Source of the DNA: Rhizobium freirei PRF 81
GTDB lineage: Bacteria; Pseudomonadota; Alphaproteobacteria; Rhizobiales; Rhizobiaceae
Reading direction: 5' to 3'
Length of the DNA stretch: 64,000 bases
Assembly: GCF_000359745.1 (NCBI RefSeq)
Contig: NZ_AQHN01000056.1
Location: 62,001-126,000 of the forward strand
In this document: piece by piece, positions 35,158 to 43,575 of the stretch
Layout: every line of letters begins with the position of its first letter
How positions within the stretch are numbered: position 1 is the first letter of the stretch
The notes under the pieces: generated by a model
Database searches by the model: none
Told to the model about the DNA's origin: nothing
Seen by the model: only the letters and a program-made list of their open reading frames with translations
Position numbers and translations under genes: made by a program

Positions 35158-35571
35158 ATGACGACAGTCAAATTGCTCGACGATGCGGAAGCGGAGGCCA
35201 TTCCCGCGGTCAAGGCTGTTTTCGACGATATTCGTGCGGTCAGAAAGTCCGATTTCGTCAATAATTTCTGGCGCGGTCTGGCGAACGACCCCGCATTACT
35301 GAGGCGCACCTGGGAGGGCTTGAAAGCAGTCATGATGGCGGAAGGGGCGCTCGATCCGCTGGTGCGCGAGATGATCTACATCGCCGTCTCAACCGCCAAC
35401 GGCTGCACCTATTGCGTCCATTCGCACACCGCCGCCGCCAAGGCAAAAGGCATGACCGATGCCCAGCATGGTGAGCTCTTGGCGGTCATCGGCCTGGCCG
35501 GACAGACGAACCATCTGGTCACGGCCATGCAGATCCCCGTCGATCCGGAATTCGACGCCGGTAGGCGCTGA
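35158..35571 (+). CDS. AhpD/CMD-family peroxidase-like protein
   Basis: 137 aa. The AhpD active-site motif is intact: ANGCTYCVHSHTAAAKAKG with CxxC and the following His, so alkylhydroperoxidase/disulfide activity is plausible. The helical REMIYIAVSTANG before it is typical. ATG at 35158 follows AAGGAGATGGGGA. Divergent from the CoA-transferase across the palindrome at 35024. Confidence 0.86.
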   Translation: MTTVKLLDDAEAEAIPAVKAVFDDIRAVRKSDFVNNFWRGLANDPALLRRTWEGLKAVMMAEGALDPLVREMIYIAVSTANGCTYCVHSHTAAAKAKGMTDAQHGELLAVIGLAGQTNHLVTAMQIPVDPEFDAGRR

Positions 35572-35578
35572 AAAGGTA

Positions 35579-35608
35579 AAAGGCCCGCAGGCATGCCGGC
35601 GGGCCTTC
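35579..35608. terminator. Bidirectional terminator-like hairpin
   Basis: Stem AGGCCCGC / GCGGGCCT around AGGCATGCCG. On the minus strand it is followed by a TTTT run (AAAA at 35573-35580 region), so it would terminate the next minus gene; it also stands just after the AhpD-like stop. Confidence 0.75.
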
Positions 35609-35627
35609 CGTAAACGTTCCAGCTTTT

Positions 35628-36017
35628 TCAGCGACCAGTCTTTTCCGTAGCCCCGGCATCTGCGGCCATGGCGGCGACGTCGAGGCCGTTGTTGACGGCC
35701 AGCAGCCTCTTGCGAACCAATACGCCCATGACGCGCGCTGCGGTCGAGAAGGTCATCGTATCAAGCGGACCTTCGCCCGCCCAGGGCTTGGTCAGCCGCT
35801 CGGTCACAGCCGAGACGATGTTGTTGGGCACGATATCGGTGCATTCGCGCATGGCTTCGAACACGACGCCGATAGGCACGATGCGCGCCTCGAACGTCAC
35901 GATCGGTTCGGTTACTTCTGTTTCCCATTCCTCGAAGGCATAGAGCGCCTCGCGAAAGAGCTGTTGCAGGGTGATAGGGGCATGACCCTCATGAAGGGGC
36001 GGCAAGGCATTCGACAT
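35628..36017 (-). CDS. Hypothetical protein
   Basis: 129 aa, acidic, soluble, with a long first helix (LQQLFREALYAFEEWETE) and no recognised domain. The ATG at 36017 follows GGAGACAG. The sequence has even codon use like its neighbours. Terminated by the hairpin at 35579-35608. Confidence 0.6.
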   Translation of the reverse strand: MSNALPPLHEGHAPITLQQLFREALYAFEEWETEVTEPIVTFEARIVPIGVVFEAMRECTDIVPNNIVSAVTERLTKPWAGEGPLDTMTFSTAARVMGVLVRKRLLAVNNGLDVAAMAADAGATEKTGR

Positions 36018-36359
36018 GTCTGTCTCCTTTCAATTGGAAGTCCGGCGCATGATTAAGTAAAATCGACGGTCTCCACCGAGACCCAAGCGCTGCTTCTTCA
36101 GTTCGGCGCGCCCCGAAACGCATTCAACGGGGATAAGTGACGCGGCAAACCATCTTGTAACCGGTGCAACGCGGGAACCACACGAAATGTTCCCACCGGT
36201 CATTTAACTTGATCAAGTCTATAGATTAATCTCGACTTGAAAAGCCTCTTTGATAATTTTCTGAATTTCCCTTTATCTTTGAATGACTTCGCGTAAAGTG
36301 AAACAACAGTGTTCCTTGCGAACGGCATCCGAATCTCCCTCAAAGCCGAAAGGAAGACC
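36018..36359. other. Intergenic region with small inverted repeat
   Basis: 342 nt, AT-rich in the centre. It contains TCAAGTC (36213-36219) and inverted GACTTGA (36234-36240), and nearby TTGATCAA (36209-36216), which could be operator or hairpin. It should hold the promoters of the divergent hypothetical and cupin genes. Confidence 0.4.
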
Positions 36360-36863
36360 ATGTGCGGCGATCATGAACATGGGCATCAAGACGGGCACGA
36401 TCACGGTCATCAACCGGTCGACTGGCGTGAGCACGGCATCAAGATCATTCCGGGCAATGCTCTCGATCCAAATACGGCGCAGACGCCAGGCATGAACCGT
36501 GCAACGGCAATCAACCATGCCCGAGCCGGTGCGGAGAAGATCTGGGCCGGCACCGTGACGATCCACGCCAATGCCAAGACAGGCGCTCACCATCATGGCG
36601 ATCTCGAAAGCATCATCTACGTCGTCAAGGGCAAGGCTCGGATGCGCTGGGGCGAGAATCTGGAATTCGTGGCCGAAGCCGGGCCGGGAGACTTTATTTT
36701 CGTGCCGCCATTCGTGCCGCACCAGGAAATCAATGCCAGCCGCGACGAAACACTGGAATGCGTATTGGTGCGCTCGGGACAAGAGCCTGTCGTGGTCAAT
36801 CTCGATATCGAGCCGGTAGAAAAGCCGGAAGAGGTCCTCTGGAAAGACCCCATCCATCGCTGA
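36360..36863 (+). CDS. Cupin protein with His-rich N-terminus
   Basis: 167 aa. Residues 3-20 are a His/Asp/Glu-rich tract (DHEHGHQDGHDHGHQ) likely to bind a metal ion. The cupin barrel has motif 1 in GAHHHGDLESIIYVVKGKAR and motif 2 in GPGDFIFVPPFVPHQEI, so the internal metal site is complete. ATG at 36360 follows AAAGGAAG. The reaction is unknown. It precedes metQ by 211 nt but is probably separately expressed. Confidence 0.82.
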   Translation: MCGDHEHGHQDGHDHGHQPVDWREHGIKIIPGNALDPNTAQTPGMNRATAINHARAGAEKIWAGTVTIHANAKTGAHHHGDLESIIYVVKGKARMRWGENLEFVAEAGPGDFIFVPPFVPHQEINASRDETLECVLVRSGQEPVVVNLDIEPVEKPEEVLWKDPIHR

Positions 36864-37074
36864 TCTGCACAATCTTTAGGCAATAAACTAACCTGCCGCA
36901 TTGATAATCTACAATATTTATGGAAAATAAATTTCCGCCTGCGCAGCGAACTGAAAGAGTTTTTCAGAACTGCAGCGCACAACGCATGATCCTGCTTCGC
37001 AGCATGAACACGCGTCTGAGATGATCGGCCCGTCAACGAGAGAATAATCTCGATCATTTGGAATAGGATTTCCC

Positions 37075-37923
37075 ATGACTGAAACGCTCTTCAGAGGTTT
37101 GGACGCGCTGCGCCTTTCCCGTCGCGCCGGCCTTGCAGCCATCCTCGCATCCGCCGTCGCCTTTTTCGGCTGGACAGCCACCGCTACCCCGTCTCTCGCT
37201 GCGGACAAGACGGTCAAGGTCGGCATCATGAGCGGCGAAGATGAGGACGTCTGGCGCACAGTCGTTGCCGAAGCCGCCAAGAAGGGCCTGACGGTCGAAC
37301 CCGTCGTCTTCAACGACTATACCCAGCCGAACGAGGCACTCGAGCGCGGCGAAATCGACGCCAATGCCTTCCAGCACAAGCCCTATCTCGACAACCAGAT
37401 CAAGCAGCACGGCTATCACATCGTGGTTGCCGGCTATACCGGCATCTGGCCGATCGGCCTTTACACGAAGAAATACAAGACCGTGGCCGAGCTTCCGAAG
37501 GGTGCAGCTATCGGCGTGCCAAACGATCCGTCCAACGAAGGCCGTGCGCTTCTCGTTCTGCAGCACGAGGGCATCATCAAGCTCAAGGAAGGCACCGGCA
37601 TCCTCGCCACGACCGCCGACATCGCGGAAAACCCGAAGAACGTCGACATCAAGGAACTGGATGCCGGCATCGTCGGGCGCTCGATCGACGACCTTGACGC
37701 AGCGGTCGTCAACACCGACTGGGCTTTGAAAGCGGGGCTCTCGCCGAAGGACCGCATCGCGCAGGAGCAAATCGACGGCAACCCATACCGCAACTTCATC
37801 GCCGTCAAGCAGAGCGACGAGAATGCTCCCTGGGTGAAGACCTTGGTGGCCGCCTACCAGAATGACATTGTGAAGGCCGAGTTCGACAAGGTCTACAAGG
37901 GCACCGGGCAGAGCGCCTATTGA
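37075..37923 (+). CDS. metQ: Methionine ABC transporter substrate-binding protein
   Basis: 282 aa NLPA-family binding protein for D/L-methionine. The N-terminal 43 residues are a long signal peptide (LSRRAGLAAILASAVAFFGW, ending SLAADK) with no lipobox Cys, so it would be a free periplasmic protein. The mature part shows KVGIMSGEDEDVW, TVEPVVFNDYTQPNEALERG and DANAFQHKPYLDNQ, all MetQ hallmarks. The gene lies upstream of metNI, separated by a 48-bp inverted repeat. No SAM riboswitch was recognised upstream. Confidence 0.9.
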   Translation: MTETLFRGLDALRLSRRAGLAAILASAVAFFGWTATATPSLAADKTVKVGIMSGEDEDVWRTVVAEAAKKGLTVEPVVFNDYTQPNEALERGEIDANAFQHKPYLDNQIKQHGYHIVVAGYTGIWPIGLYTKKYKTVAELPKGAAIGVPNDPSNEGRALLVLQHEGIIKLKEGTGILATTADIAENPKNVDIKELDAGIVGRSIDDLDAAVVNTDWALKAGLSPKDRIAQEQIDGNPYRNFIAVKQSDENAPWVKTLVAAYQNDIVKAEFDKVYKGTGQSAY

Positions 37924-38294
37924 TATCAGGATGGCGCTAGATGGCGCTGAGCGGCAAGGCGGCTGGGGTTATTGCCCGGGCCGCCTTTGGCGTTTTTCCC
38001 GTTAGGATGCGATGAAGCGCTGTGAAAATTGGCTAGGAAGTTCGTGGAGAGTATGTACCCCCCTCTGTCACTTTCGTGACATCTCCCCCACAAGGGGGGA
38101 GATTGGTAGCACCTAGCAAGCCATCGCTAGAAAACGCGTATCGTATCTGCTGACACATTGCCGATTGTTCTGCTAAGCGCGCAACACACTCCCAACGATC
38201 TCCCCCCTTGTGGGGGAGATGTCACGAAAGTGACAGAGGGGGGTATAATGGCCTCAACGAACTTGAAGGCCGCTTTTATACAAAGAGAAGCACC
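37924..38294. other. metQ-metN intergenic region
   Basis: 371 nt between genes of one transporter. It contains the 48-bp inverted repeat pair and 94 nt in between with no coding sign. The right arm ends about 50 nt before metN; the leader between has AAAGAGAAG as ribosome binding site. Confidence 0.6.
38056..38245. repeat. Perfect 48-bp inverted repeat, 94-nt spacer
   Basis: Arms 38056-38103 and 38198-38245 are exact reverse complements. Each arm is itself two palindromes, TGTCACTTTCGTGACA and a longer one around ATCTCCCCC ... GGGGGGAGAT. The look is that of two copies of a mobile palindromic repeat in opposite orientation. RNA spanning both could form a very stable stem and limit read-through from metQ into metN. 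Confidence 0.9.
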
Positions 38295-39380
38295 ATGAAC
38301 TCCATCACCCCCGCCACATCAATCGATGGACAGGCACCGCCTGAGCGATCCTCGGGCGAGGAAATCGTCCGTCTCGTCGACGTTCGCCGTCGGTTTGGCA
38401 CGACGCCCGCGCTCGATGGCATTTCGCTGACCGCACGCCGTGGCGAAATCGTCGGCATCATCGGCCGCAGCGGCGCCGGCAAGTCGACGCTGATCCGCTG
38501 CCTGAACGGGCTGGAACGCGCCGATAGTGGTGAAATCCATATCGAGGGCCGTGACATCGCTCGCCTGTCGGAGAAGGAACTGCAGCCGCTGCGCCGCCGC
38601 ATCGGCATGGTCTTCCAGCATTTCAATCTGCTCTCCTCCAGAACCGTCGAGGAAAACATCGCGTTGCCGCTGAAGATCGAGGGCGTTGGCAAAGCCGAAC
38701 GCTCGCAGCGCGCCCGCGAACTGCTCGAGCTTGTCGGCCTCGCCGACAAGGCGAAAGCCTATCCCTCAGCCCTTTCCGGCGGCCAGAAGCAGCGCGTCGG
38801 CATTGCCCGCGCCCTCGCCGCTCGGCCTGCCATTCTTCTCTCGGACGAAGCGACATCGGCGCTCGACCCGGAAACCACGCGGTCGATCCTGGCATTGCTC
38901 AAAGACATCAACCGCAAGCTCGGCCTGACGATCCTCCTCATCACACATGAGATGGAAGTGATCCGCTCGATCGCCGACCGCGTCGCAGTCATCGATACCG
39001 GCCGGATCGTCGAAGAGGGTTCGGTATGGACTGTTTTCGCCAATCCGCAAACGGAAATTGCAGCAAGCCTGCTTAGCGGCGCCCGCCCGCAGCTTCCGGA
39101 GCACATCGCCGCCCGCCTTTCCCCGATATCGGGGGCCGAAGCCATCCTCAGCGTCGACCTTGCCGGCCCCGCCGCGCAGGGCGCACTCTTTGCCGAGCTT
39201 TCGGCGGCGCTTCCCCGCTCTTTCCGGCTGGTCCACGGTGGCATCGACCATATCCAGAACCAGCCCGTCGCCCGCTTTTTCGTCGCAGTGCCGACGCGCG
39301 ATGCGGCCTTGCCGATGCAGGTCAGTGATTTTCTGAAAGCCCGTTCCGCCCGGGTGGAGGTTCTAGGCTATGACAACTGA
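38295..39380 (+). CDS. metN: Methionine ABC transporter ATP-binding protein
   Basis: 361 aa. ATPase core: Walker A GRSGAGKST, Q-loop, signature LSGGQKQRVGIARAL, Walker B ILLSDEATSALD and LITHEMEVI. The C-terminal 90 residues (from about LSPISGAEAIL) form the NIL/ACT-like domain through which MetN senses methionine (trans-inhibition). ATG at 38295 chosen because upstream frame falls within the repeat. Overlaps metI by 11 nt. Confidence 0.93.
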   Translation: MNSITPATSIDGQAPPERSSGEEIVRLVDVRRRFGTTPALDGISLTARRGEIVGIIGRSGAGKSTLIRCLNGLERADSGEIHIEGRDIARLSEKELQPLRRRIGMVFQHFNLLSSRTVEENIALPLKIEGVGKAERSQRARELLELVGLADKAKAYPSALSGGQKQRVGIARALAARPAILLSDEATSALDPETTRSILALLKDINRKLGLTILLITHEMEVIRSIADRVAVIDTGRIVEEGSVWTVFANPQTEIAASLLSGARPQLPEHIAARLSPISGAEAILSVDLAGPAAQGALFAELSAALPRSFRLVHGGIDHIQNQPVARFFVAVPTRDAALPMQVSDFLKARSARVEVLGYDN

Positions 39381-40026
39381 TGTAATCCTCGGCCTGCTGT
39401 GGCGCTCCTTCTGGCAAACCGTCTGGATGACGGGCGCATCCGGCTTTCTTTCCTTGGTTATCGGCCTGCCGCTCGGCCTCGCCCTCGTCGTCACCAGCCG
39501 CGGCGGCATCGCCGAGCAGGGTGCGATCAACCGCGTTCTGGGCGTCCTGGTGGACGGCTTCCGCGCCGTGCCTTTCATCATCCTGCTCATCGCCCTAATT
39601 CCGCTGACGCGCCTGATCGTCGGCACGGCGCTGGGCACAACGGCCGCGATCGTGCCGCTGACCATCGCCGCGATCCCCTATTACGCGCGCGTCGCCGAAG
39701 TCTCGCTGCGCGATGTCGATCGCGGCCTGATCGACGCCGTGCGCGCCATGGGCGGCAATCGCTGGACCATTATCCGCGAGGTGCTGATACCGGAAGCCAT
39801 GCCCGGCATCGTCGCCGGTTTCACCGTAACCATGGTGACGCTGATCGGCGCTTCCGCCATGGCTGGCACGATCGGCGGCGGCGGCCTCGGCGATCTTGCC
39901 ATCCGCTACGGCTACCAGCGCTATGAGACGAACGTCATGATCGCCGTCGTCATCATCCTGATCATTCTGGTCTGGGGTATGCAATGGCTGGGCGATCGCC
40001 TCGCCAATCGGCTCGATCGCCGCTAG
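39370..40026 (+). CDS. metI: Methionine ABC transporter permease
   Basis: 218 aa with five membrane helices. Diagnostic MetI sequence GFRAVPFIILLIALIPLTR and the cytoplasmic coupling loop DAVRAMGGNRWTIIREVLIPEA are present. Translationally coupled to metN by an 11-nt overlap. With MetN and MetQ it forms a high-affinity methionine importer. Confidence 0.93.
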   Translation: MTTDVILGLLWRSFWQTVWMTGASGFLSLVIGLPLGLALVVTSRGGIAEQGAINRVLGVLVDGFRAVPFIILLIALIPLTRLIVGTALGTTAAIVPLTIAAIPYYARVAEVSLRDVDRGLIDAVRAMGGNRWTIIREVLIPEAMPGIVAGFTVTMVTLIGASAMAGTIGGGGLGDLAIRYGYQRYETNVMIAVVIILIILVWGMQWLGDRLANRLDRR

Positions 40027-40089
40027 CCTCGCCGATACAAATCCAATCCCGGCGCAGAGAGACACTCCGCCGGGATTGGAGATCAGCCA

Positions 40090-41121
40090 TCAGTTGCGCG
40101 TCACCGGCTTCGAGCGCATGCGCGACACCGTCTCCCGTTCCGCGCGCTTGCAGCGCATCGGCGGCAGGCCGCGATCCATCAGATCCATATCCTCCAGCAC
40201 CATGTCGCCCATTTTCTTGAAGGCGCTGTCGAGCGCGCCGGCGCGATGGGCCGAGCGCAGGAAACCCTTGAGCTTGCGCACCGGATGATCCTTGCCGAGC
40301 GGCTCCTCGGGATAGACATCGCTCGCCGCCACGATATGGCCGGACGCGACCGCGGCCATCAGCGCGTCAAAATCGACAACATCGGCGCGGCTAAGCAGAA
40401 TGAAGGCCGCGCCCTTGCGCATCCTGGCGAAGGCGTCGGCACCGAGAAAGCCCCTGTTCTCGCTGGTGACCGACGCAACGACGAAAACGAAATCGCTGCC
40501 TGACAGCACCTCGTCCAGCCCGGCGGGCTGCACGCCATGCTCCCTGAGGATCGATGGCGGCATCCAGGGGTCGAACACTTTGATATTGGCGCGGAAGCCG
40601 GAAAGCACCCGGTTCAGCGCCTTGCCGAGATCGCCGAAGCCGACAATGCCGATATCGCTGCCCGAAATCAGCCGGGCGCCGGCATTACCGTCGCCGCCCC
40701 AGAGCTCTCTGCCCTCACGGAAATCCAGATCGGCATCGGCGATGCCGCGCGCCAGACTGAGCGCAAATCCAAGGCCGATCTCCGCGACCGGCTCGGCAAA
40801 GACGAGGCCCGTGGTGACCACATGAATGCCGCGTTCGAACAGGACCTCATAGGGCATATTGTTGATGAGGTTGCTCTCGACGTTCAGGACGCAGCGCAGT
40901 TGCGGCATGCGATCCAGCGTTTCCTTCGACAAAGGAGGCTGGCCGATGATGTAGCGCGCCTCGCCGAGCACCGCGTCGCCAAGTCCGGCGATATTGTCCG
41001 GGTCCGCCTCCACGAGGCGATATTTCGAATGGAGGAGCGACAATGCGTCCTTGGTGAAGATGAGCTCGAGCGAGCGCGGCTGCGGAGCGCAGATGGCCAA
41101 GGGCATGCTTTCCGTCGTCAT
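40090..41121 (-). CDS. D-isomer-specific 2-hydroxyacid dehydrogenase
   Basis: 343 aa. NAD-binding Rossmann motif GIVGFGDLGKAL at about 178. Catalytic triad candidates are Arg in LLSRADVVDF, Glu in DVYPEEPL and His in RSAHRAGA. NAD-linked oxidation of an alpha-hydroxy acid to the keto acid is expected; the actual substrate is open. The N-terminal half is longer than glyoxylate reductases. The ATG follows AGGGAGGAACGGA. A Tag-like gene lies 55 nt upstream on the same strand, and the two may form an operon. Confidence 0.88.
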   Translation of the reverse strand: MTTESMPLAICAPQPRSLELIFTKDALSLLHSKYRLVEADPDNIAGLGDAVLGEARYIIGQPPLSKETLDRMPQLRCVLNVESNLINNMPYEVLFERGIHVVTTGLVFAEPVAEIGLGFALSLARGIADADLDFREGRELWGGDGNAGARLISGSDIGIVGFGDLGKALNRVLSGFRANIKVFDPWMPPSILREHGVQPAGLDEVLSGSDFVFVVASVTSENRGFLGADAFARMRKGAAFILLSRADVVDFDALMAAVASGHIVAASDVYPEEPLGKDHPVRKLKGFLRSAHRAGALDSAFKKMGDMVLEDMDLMDRGLPPMRCKRAERETVSRMRSKPVTRN

Positions 41122-41176
41122 TCCGTTCCTCCCTGTCCTGGAGCAAGATGCAATATCATTCGATGGGTGAGATCAA

Positions 41177-41872
41177 TCAGGTCTCGTCTTCTTCTCCCGG
41201 CATTCCGACGGAGAAGGCGCAGATGCGCGAGAGATGGGTGAGCGGCAGGCCCGTCTCCGCGTGCCAGGCATTGAACTGATCCTGGATCAGTCGCAGATCC
41301 TTCTTGGTCGGCTTGCTTTCGGAGATCGGCACGCCGGAAAGCCGCAGGCAGACGAGAACGTCATGGCTCATGACGAAGCTGTCGCGGCCGATTGCCCGCA
41401 GCAGATATTGTCCTGTCATGCCACCCAGCCTGTTGGCCTGCTTGTCCAGCACGGCAAGCAGGCCGATCTGATCCTCCAGCGGCCAATCGGCAAAGAAGCG
41501 GCCGGCGCTGCCGTGCTCGTCGGCAACCCGACGGATGAACTGCGTGTTGGCGCGCACCGACATGATCTTGGCGCCATTGCGGATAACGCGCGTATCCGAG
41601 GTCAAATCATGCCAATAATCGTCCGGCGCGAGATTGAGAAAGGCGGGGTCGAAGCCGGAAAAGGCGGCTTCGAAACCCGGCCATTTGGCATCGATGACGT
41701 TGCGCACGAAGCCCGCATAGAAGATATAGCGCGTCATCTCCGACAAGATCCGGTCGTCAGGCAGGGTCCGCAGCGCGTCATGGTTGGGCGCCTTCGGCAT
41801 CAATGCCTTCAGCCCGTCAGCGCCGCCCTTGCGCTTCTCCGCCCGCTCCCTGATCTCCGCAAAGCTTCCCAT
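41177..41872 (-). CDS. DNA-3-methyladenine glycosylase I (Tag) family protein
   Basis: 231 aa helix-hairpin-helix family protein (COG2818-type). Features: LSEMTRYIFYAGFVRNVIDAKW, FDPAFLNLAPDDYW and the block MTGQYLLRAIGRDSFVMS. The N-terminal Cys/His zinc ligands of E. coli Tag are absent and the protein is longer, so it belongs to the zinc-less branch; base-excision activity is uncertain. ATG at 41872 follows GGGAGAAACGC. Confidence 0.8.
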   Translation of the reverse strand: MGSFAEIRERAEKRKGGADGLKALMPKAPNHDALRTLPDDRILSEMTRYIFYAGFVRNVIDAKWPGFEAAFSGFDPAFLNLAPDDYWHDLTSDTRVIRNGAKIMSVRANTQFIRRVADEHGSAGRFFADWPLEDQIGLLAVLDKQANRLGGMTGQYLLRAIGRDSFVMSHDVLVCLRLSGVPISESKPTKKDLRLIQDQFNAWHAETGLPLTHLSRICAFSVGMPGEEDET

Positions 41873-42131
41873 GCGTTTCTCCCTTCGATTGCGCTCCATG
41901 CCAAGTCTTTTACGATCCGGCGCCTATGCGCAAGGGGTCGGCAAACATGCGCGTGCCCGCCGAAAACACGACATGAAAATGAGCGTTTTCAAAGTTGATC
42001 GGACCGCCACTCGAAATGGCTTGAGGGCGATTGAAACGGTTCCGGGCCGCGCCAGATACTTTCTTGAAATTAACTTGAGATTTCACCCATCGTTGCGTTA
42101 ATTCGGCGGCATCGGATCGGAGCCTCGTACC

Positions 42132-42395
42132 ATGAACAACAACGACGACTGGAACTACCCCGTCATGGTTATCTGCAAGCGCACCGGAAAGGTCTATACG
42201 GTCGCGAGCACGAAGGAGGCGCTGGAGATGCTGCTCAACGCGTGGCCCGTGGCGGAAGGCAAGGCATTTCTGATGGCCCTGCAGGTCTGCGCCGATGTCG
42301 AAAGCGGCCACGGACAGTCGCTGGAAGCCCGTAAGAGCTTCCTGGCTGCTGCCATGGAAGCCGGCGTTCCGGTCGAAATCCCGGCGATCCAATAG
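42132..42395 (+). CDS. DUF982 protein (copy 1)
   Basis: 87 aa. The family core is TVASTKEALEMLLNAWPVAEGKAFLMALQVC, i.e. a short alpha/beta domain with the WP...G and the terminal helix KSFLAAAMEAG. DUF982 is largely restricted to rhizobia and related Alphaproteobacteria; no function is known. ATG follows CGGAG at a long spacing. First of three family members in 1.3 kb. Confidence 0.82.
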   Translation: MNNNDDWNYPVMVICKRTGKVYTVASTKEALEMLLNAWPVAEGKAFLMALQVCADVESGHGQSLEARKSFLAAAMEAGVPVEIPAIQ

Positions 42396-42626
42396 AATAC
42401 CGGCCGGAGCCAGTCCGTGCACCGGCAGCACCATAGAGCCACGGCCGAAGTTGCCGCGGGCGCGCTGCGTTCGATGATTGATTACCGAGCAATCGCGCCG
42501 TCGGCAGTTCATGAGCGGCTTGCGGCGGGATTCATTCCCATCAGTGCCCAGTTTAATTTTCCGAAAAATTTCGAAACCTTTTCCGGCGGCGGGAGTTTGG
42601 GTAGCAATGTCGGAGCACCAAAAGAA

Positions 42627-42884
42627 ATGAACATGACTGTTGGAGCCAGCTATGCTCGCTGGTCTGAACCCGTTTATCTACGTATCGGCTATGGGATGCC
42701 GGAAACGATAAGAAGTCCGAAAGAAGCTCTCAACCACCTTCTTTTCCGCTGGCCAGCAATCCGGGGCAAGAAATACCAATCGGCGGCGAACCTCTGTGGC
42801 GCTGCGAACGGAAATCCCTTTCTATGTGAGCAGGCCAGGAAGCTATTCGTCGAAGCCTGCGTCGAGGCTGACGTACTGGATTAG
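42627..42884 (+). CDS. DUF982 protein (copy 2)
   Basis: 85 aa with the same core: TIRSPKEALNHLLFRWPAIRGKKYQSAANLC and C-terminal helix ARKLFVEACVEAD. It has a longer open frame upstream (from 42417), but the homologous part begins at the ATG at 42627 (a second ATG lies at 42633). Paralogue of the flanking genes. Confidence 0.75.
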   Translation: MNMTVGASYARWSEPVYLRIGYGMPETIRSPKEALNHLLFRWPAIRGKKYQSAANLCGAANGNPFLCEQARKLFVEACVEADVLD

Positions 42885-43197
42885 ATCTGCCCGCAAAATC
42901 TCGGGCTAGCCTGAACAGATCGGGCAGCCCTGCGCTGCGCCGTCCGGCGCAGGGTTGGCGGCGCGCTTTGATTTGCCCGCATGCCAACGCCCGAGCGCTC
43001 AATAGCCATCATAGTCGCCAACGAAATCCGGAGCCGGCGAGCACAACTATGTGTATAGTTGCCGGAAACGGCTGACCATTCCGCCGTCATCGGCGTGCAA
43101 TCGAAAACAGCCGCACCAACGCCGGGCAAGATCGCGTGCCACACGGAACACTTCTTGCAGGCTTACCGGAGCATTTACGTTTCGGAGGTAACGCGTT
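42885..43197. other. Intergenic region between DUF982 copies 2 and 3
   Basis: 313 nt. A GC hairpin CCCTGCGC (42928-42935)/GCGCAGGG (42947-42954) lies 44 nt past copy 2 and lacks a strong T-run. A perfect operator-like palindrome CAACTAT-GTGT-ATAGTTG lies at 43044-43061, 137 nt before copy 3. Confidence 0.5.
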
Positions 43198-43452
43198 TTG
43201 AAACGAAACACTTTACGGCCATTTCCGGCTGTCACGCTTGTGATGGGAGAGAACGGCAATTATCGCCGCGTCAATTCGGTACACCAGGTTGCGGAATTGC
43301 TGCTGCAGCATTGGCCGGTCGAAAACGGCGAAGAATATGTCGCCGCAGTACGTGTATGCCTCGAGGCCATGCTAGGCGCCGCCCCACCTGAAGCTGCAAG
43401 GGAAGCATTGATCAAGGCCGCCGGCGAGGCCGGCATCTCCGTGATGCAGTGA
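43198..43452 (+). CDS. DUF982 protein (copy 3), TTG start
   Basis: 84 aa: VNSVHQVAELLLQHWPVENGEEYVAAVRVC then helix REALIKAAGEAG, same domain as the two upstream. The strongest start is a TTG at 43198, 8 nt after GGAGG; the next ATG would remove the N-terminal strand. Use of TTG with an excellent binding site is notable. Confidence 0.82.
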   Translation: MKRNTLRPFPAVTLVMGENGNYRRVNSVHQVAELLLQHWPVENGEEYVAAVRVCLEAMLGAAPPEAAREALIKAAGEAGISVMQ

Positions 43453-43575
43453 AATCATCGCTCCGCTCCGCAAGCAATTGGAATCCAACAAGAAGCAATT
43501 CACCTTTTGTGAACCACTGCCAGCGATTGTGCCAACAAAGGCAAGGCGATTCGCCTCGCTAATGACGGAGAGATT

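Noticed and set aside
36864..37074. Possible SAM riboswitch before metQ
   Set aside because: Neither a SAM-I nor a SAM-II core could be recognised by eye; a covariance-model search would be needed to decide.
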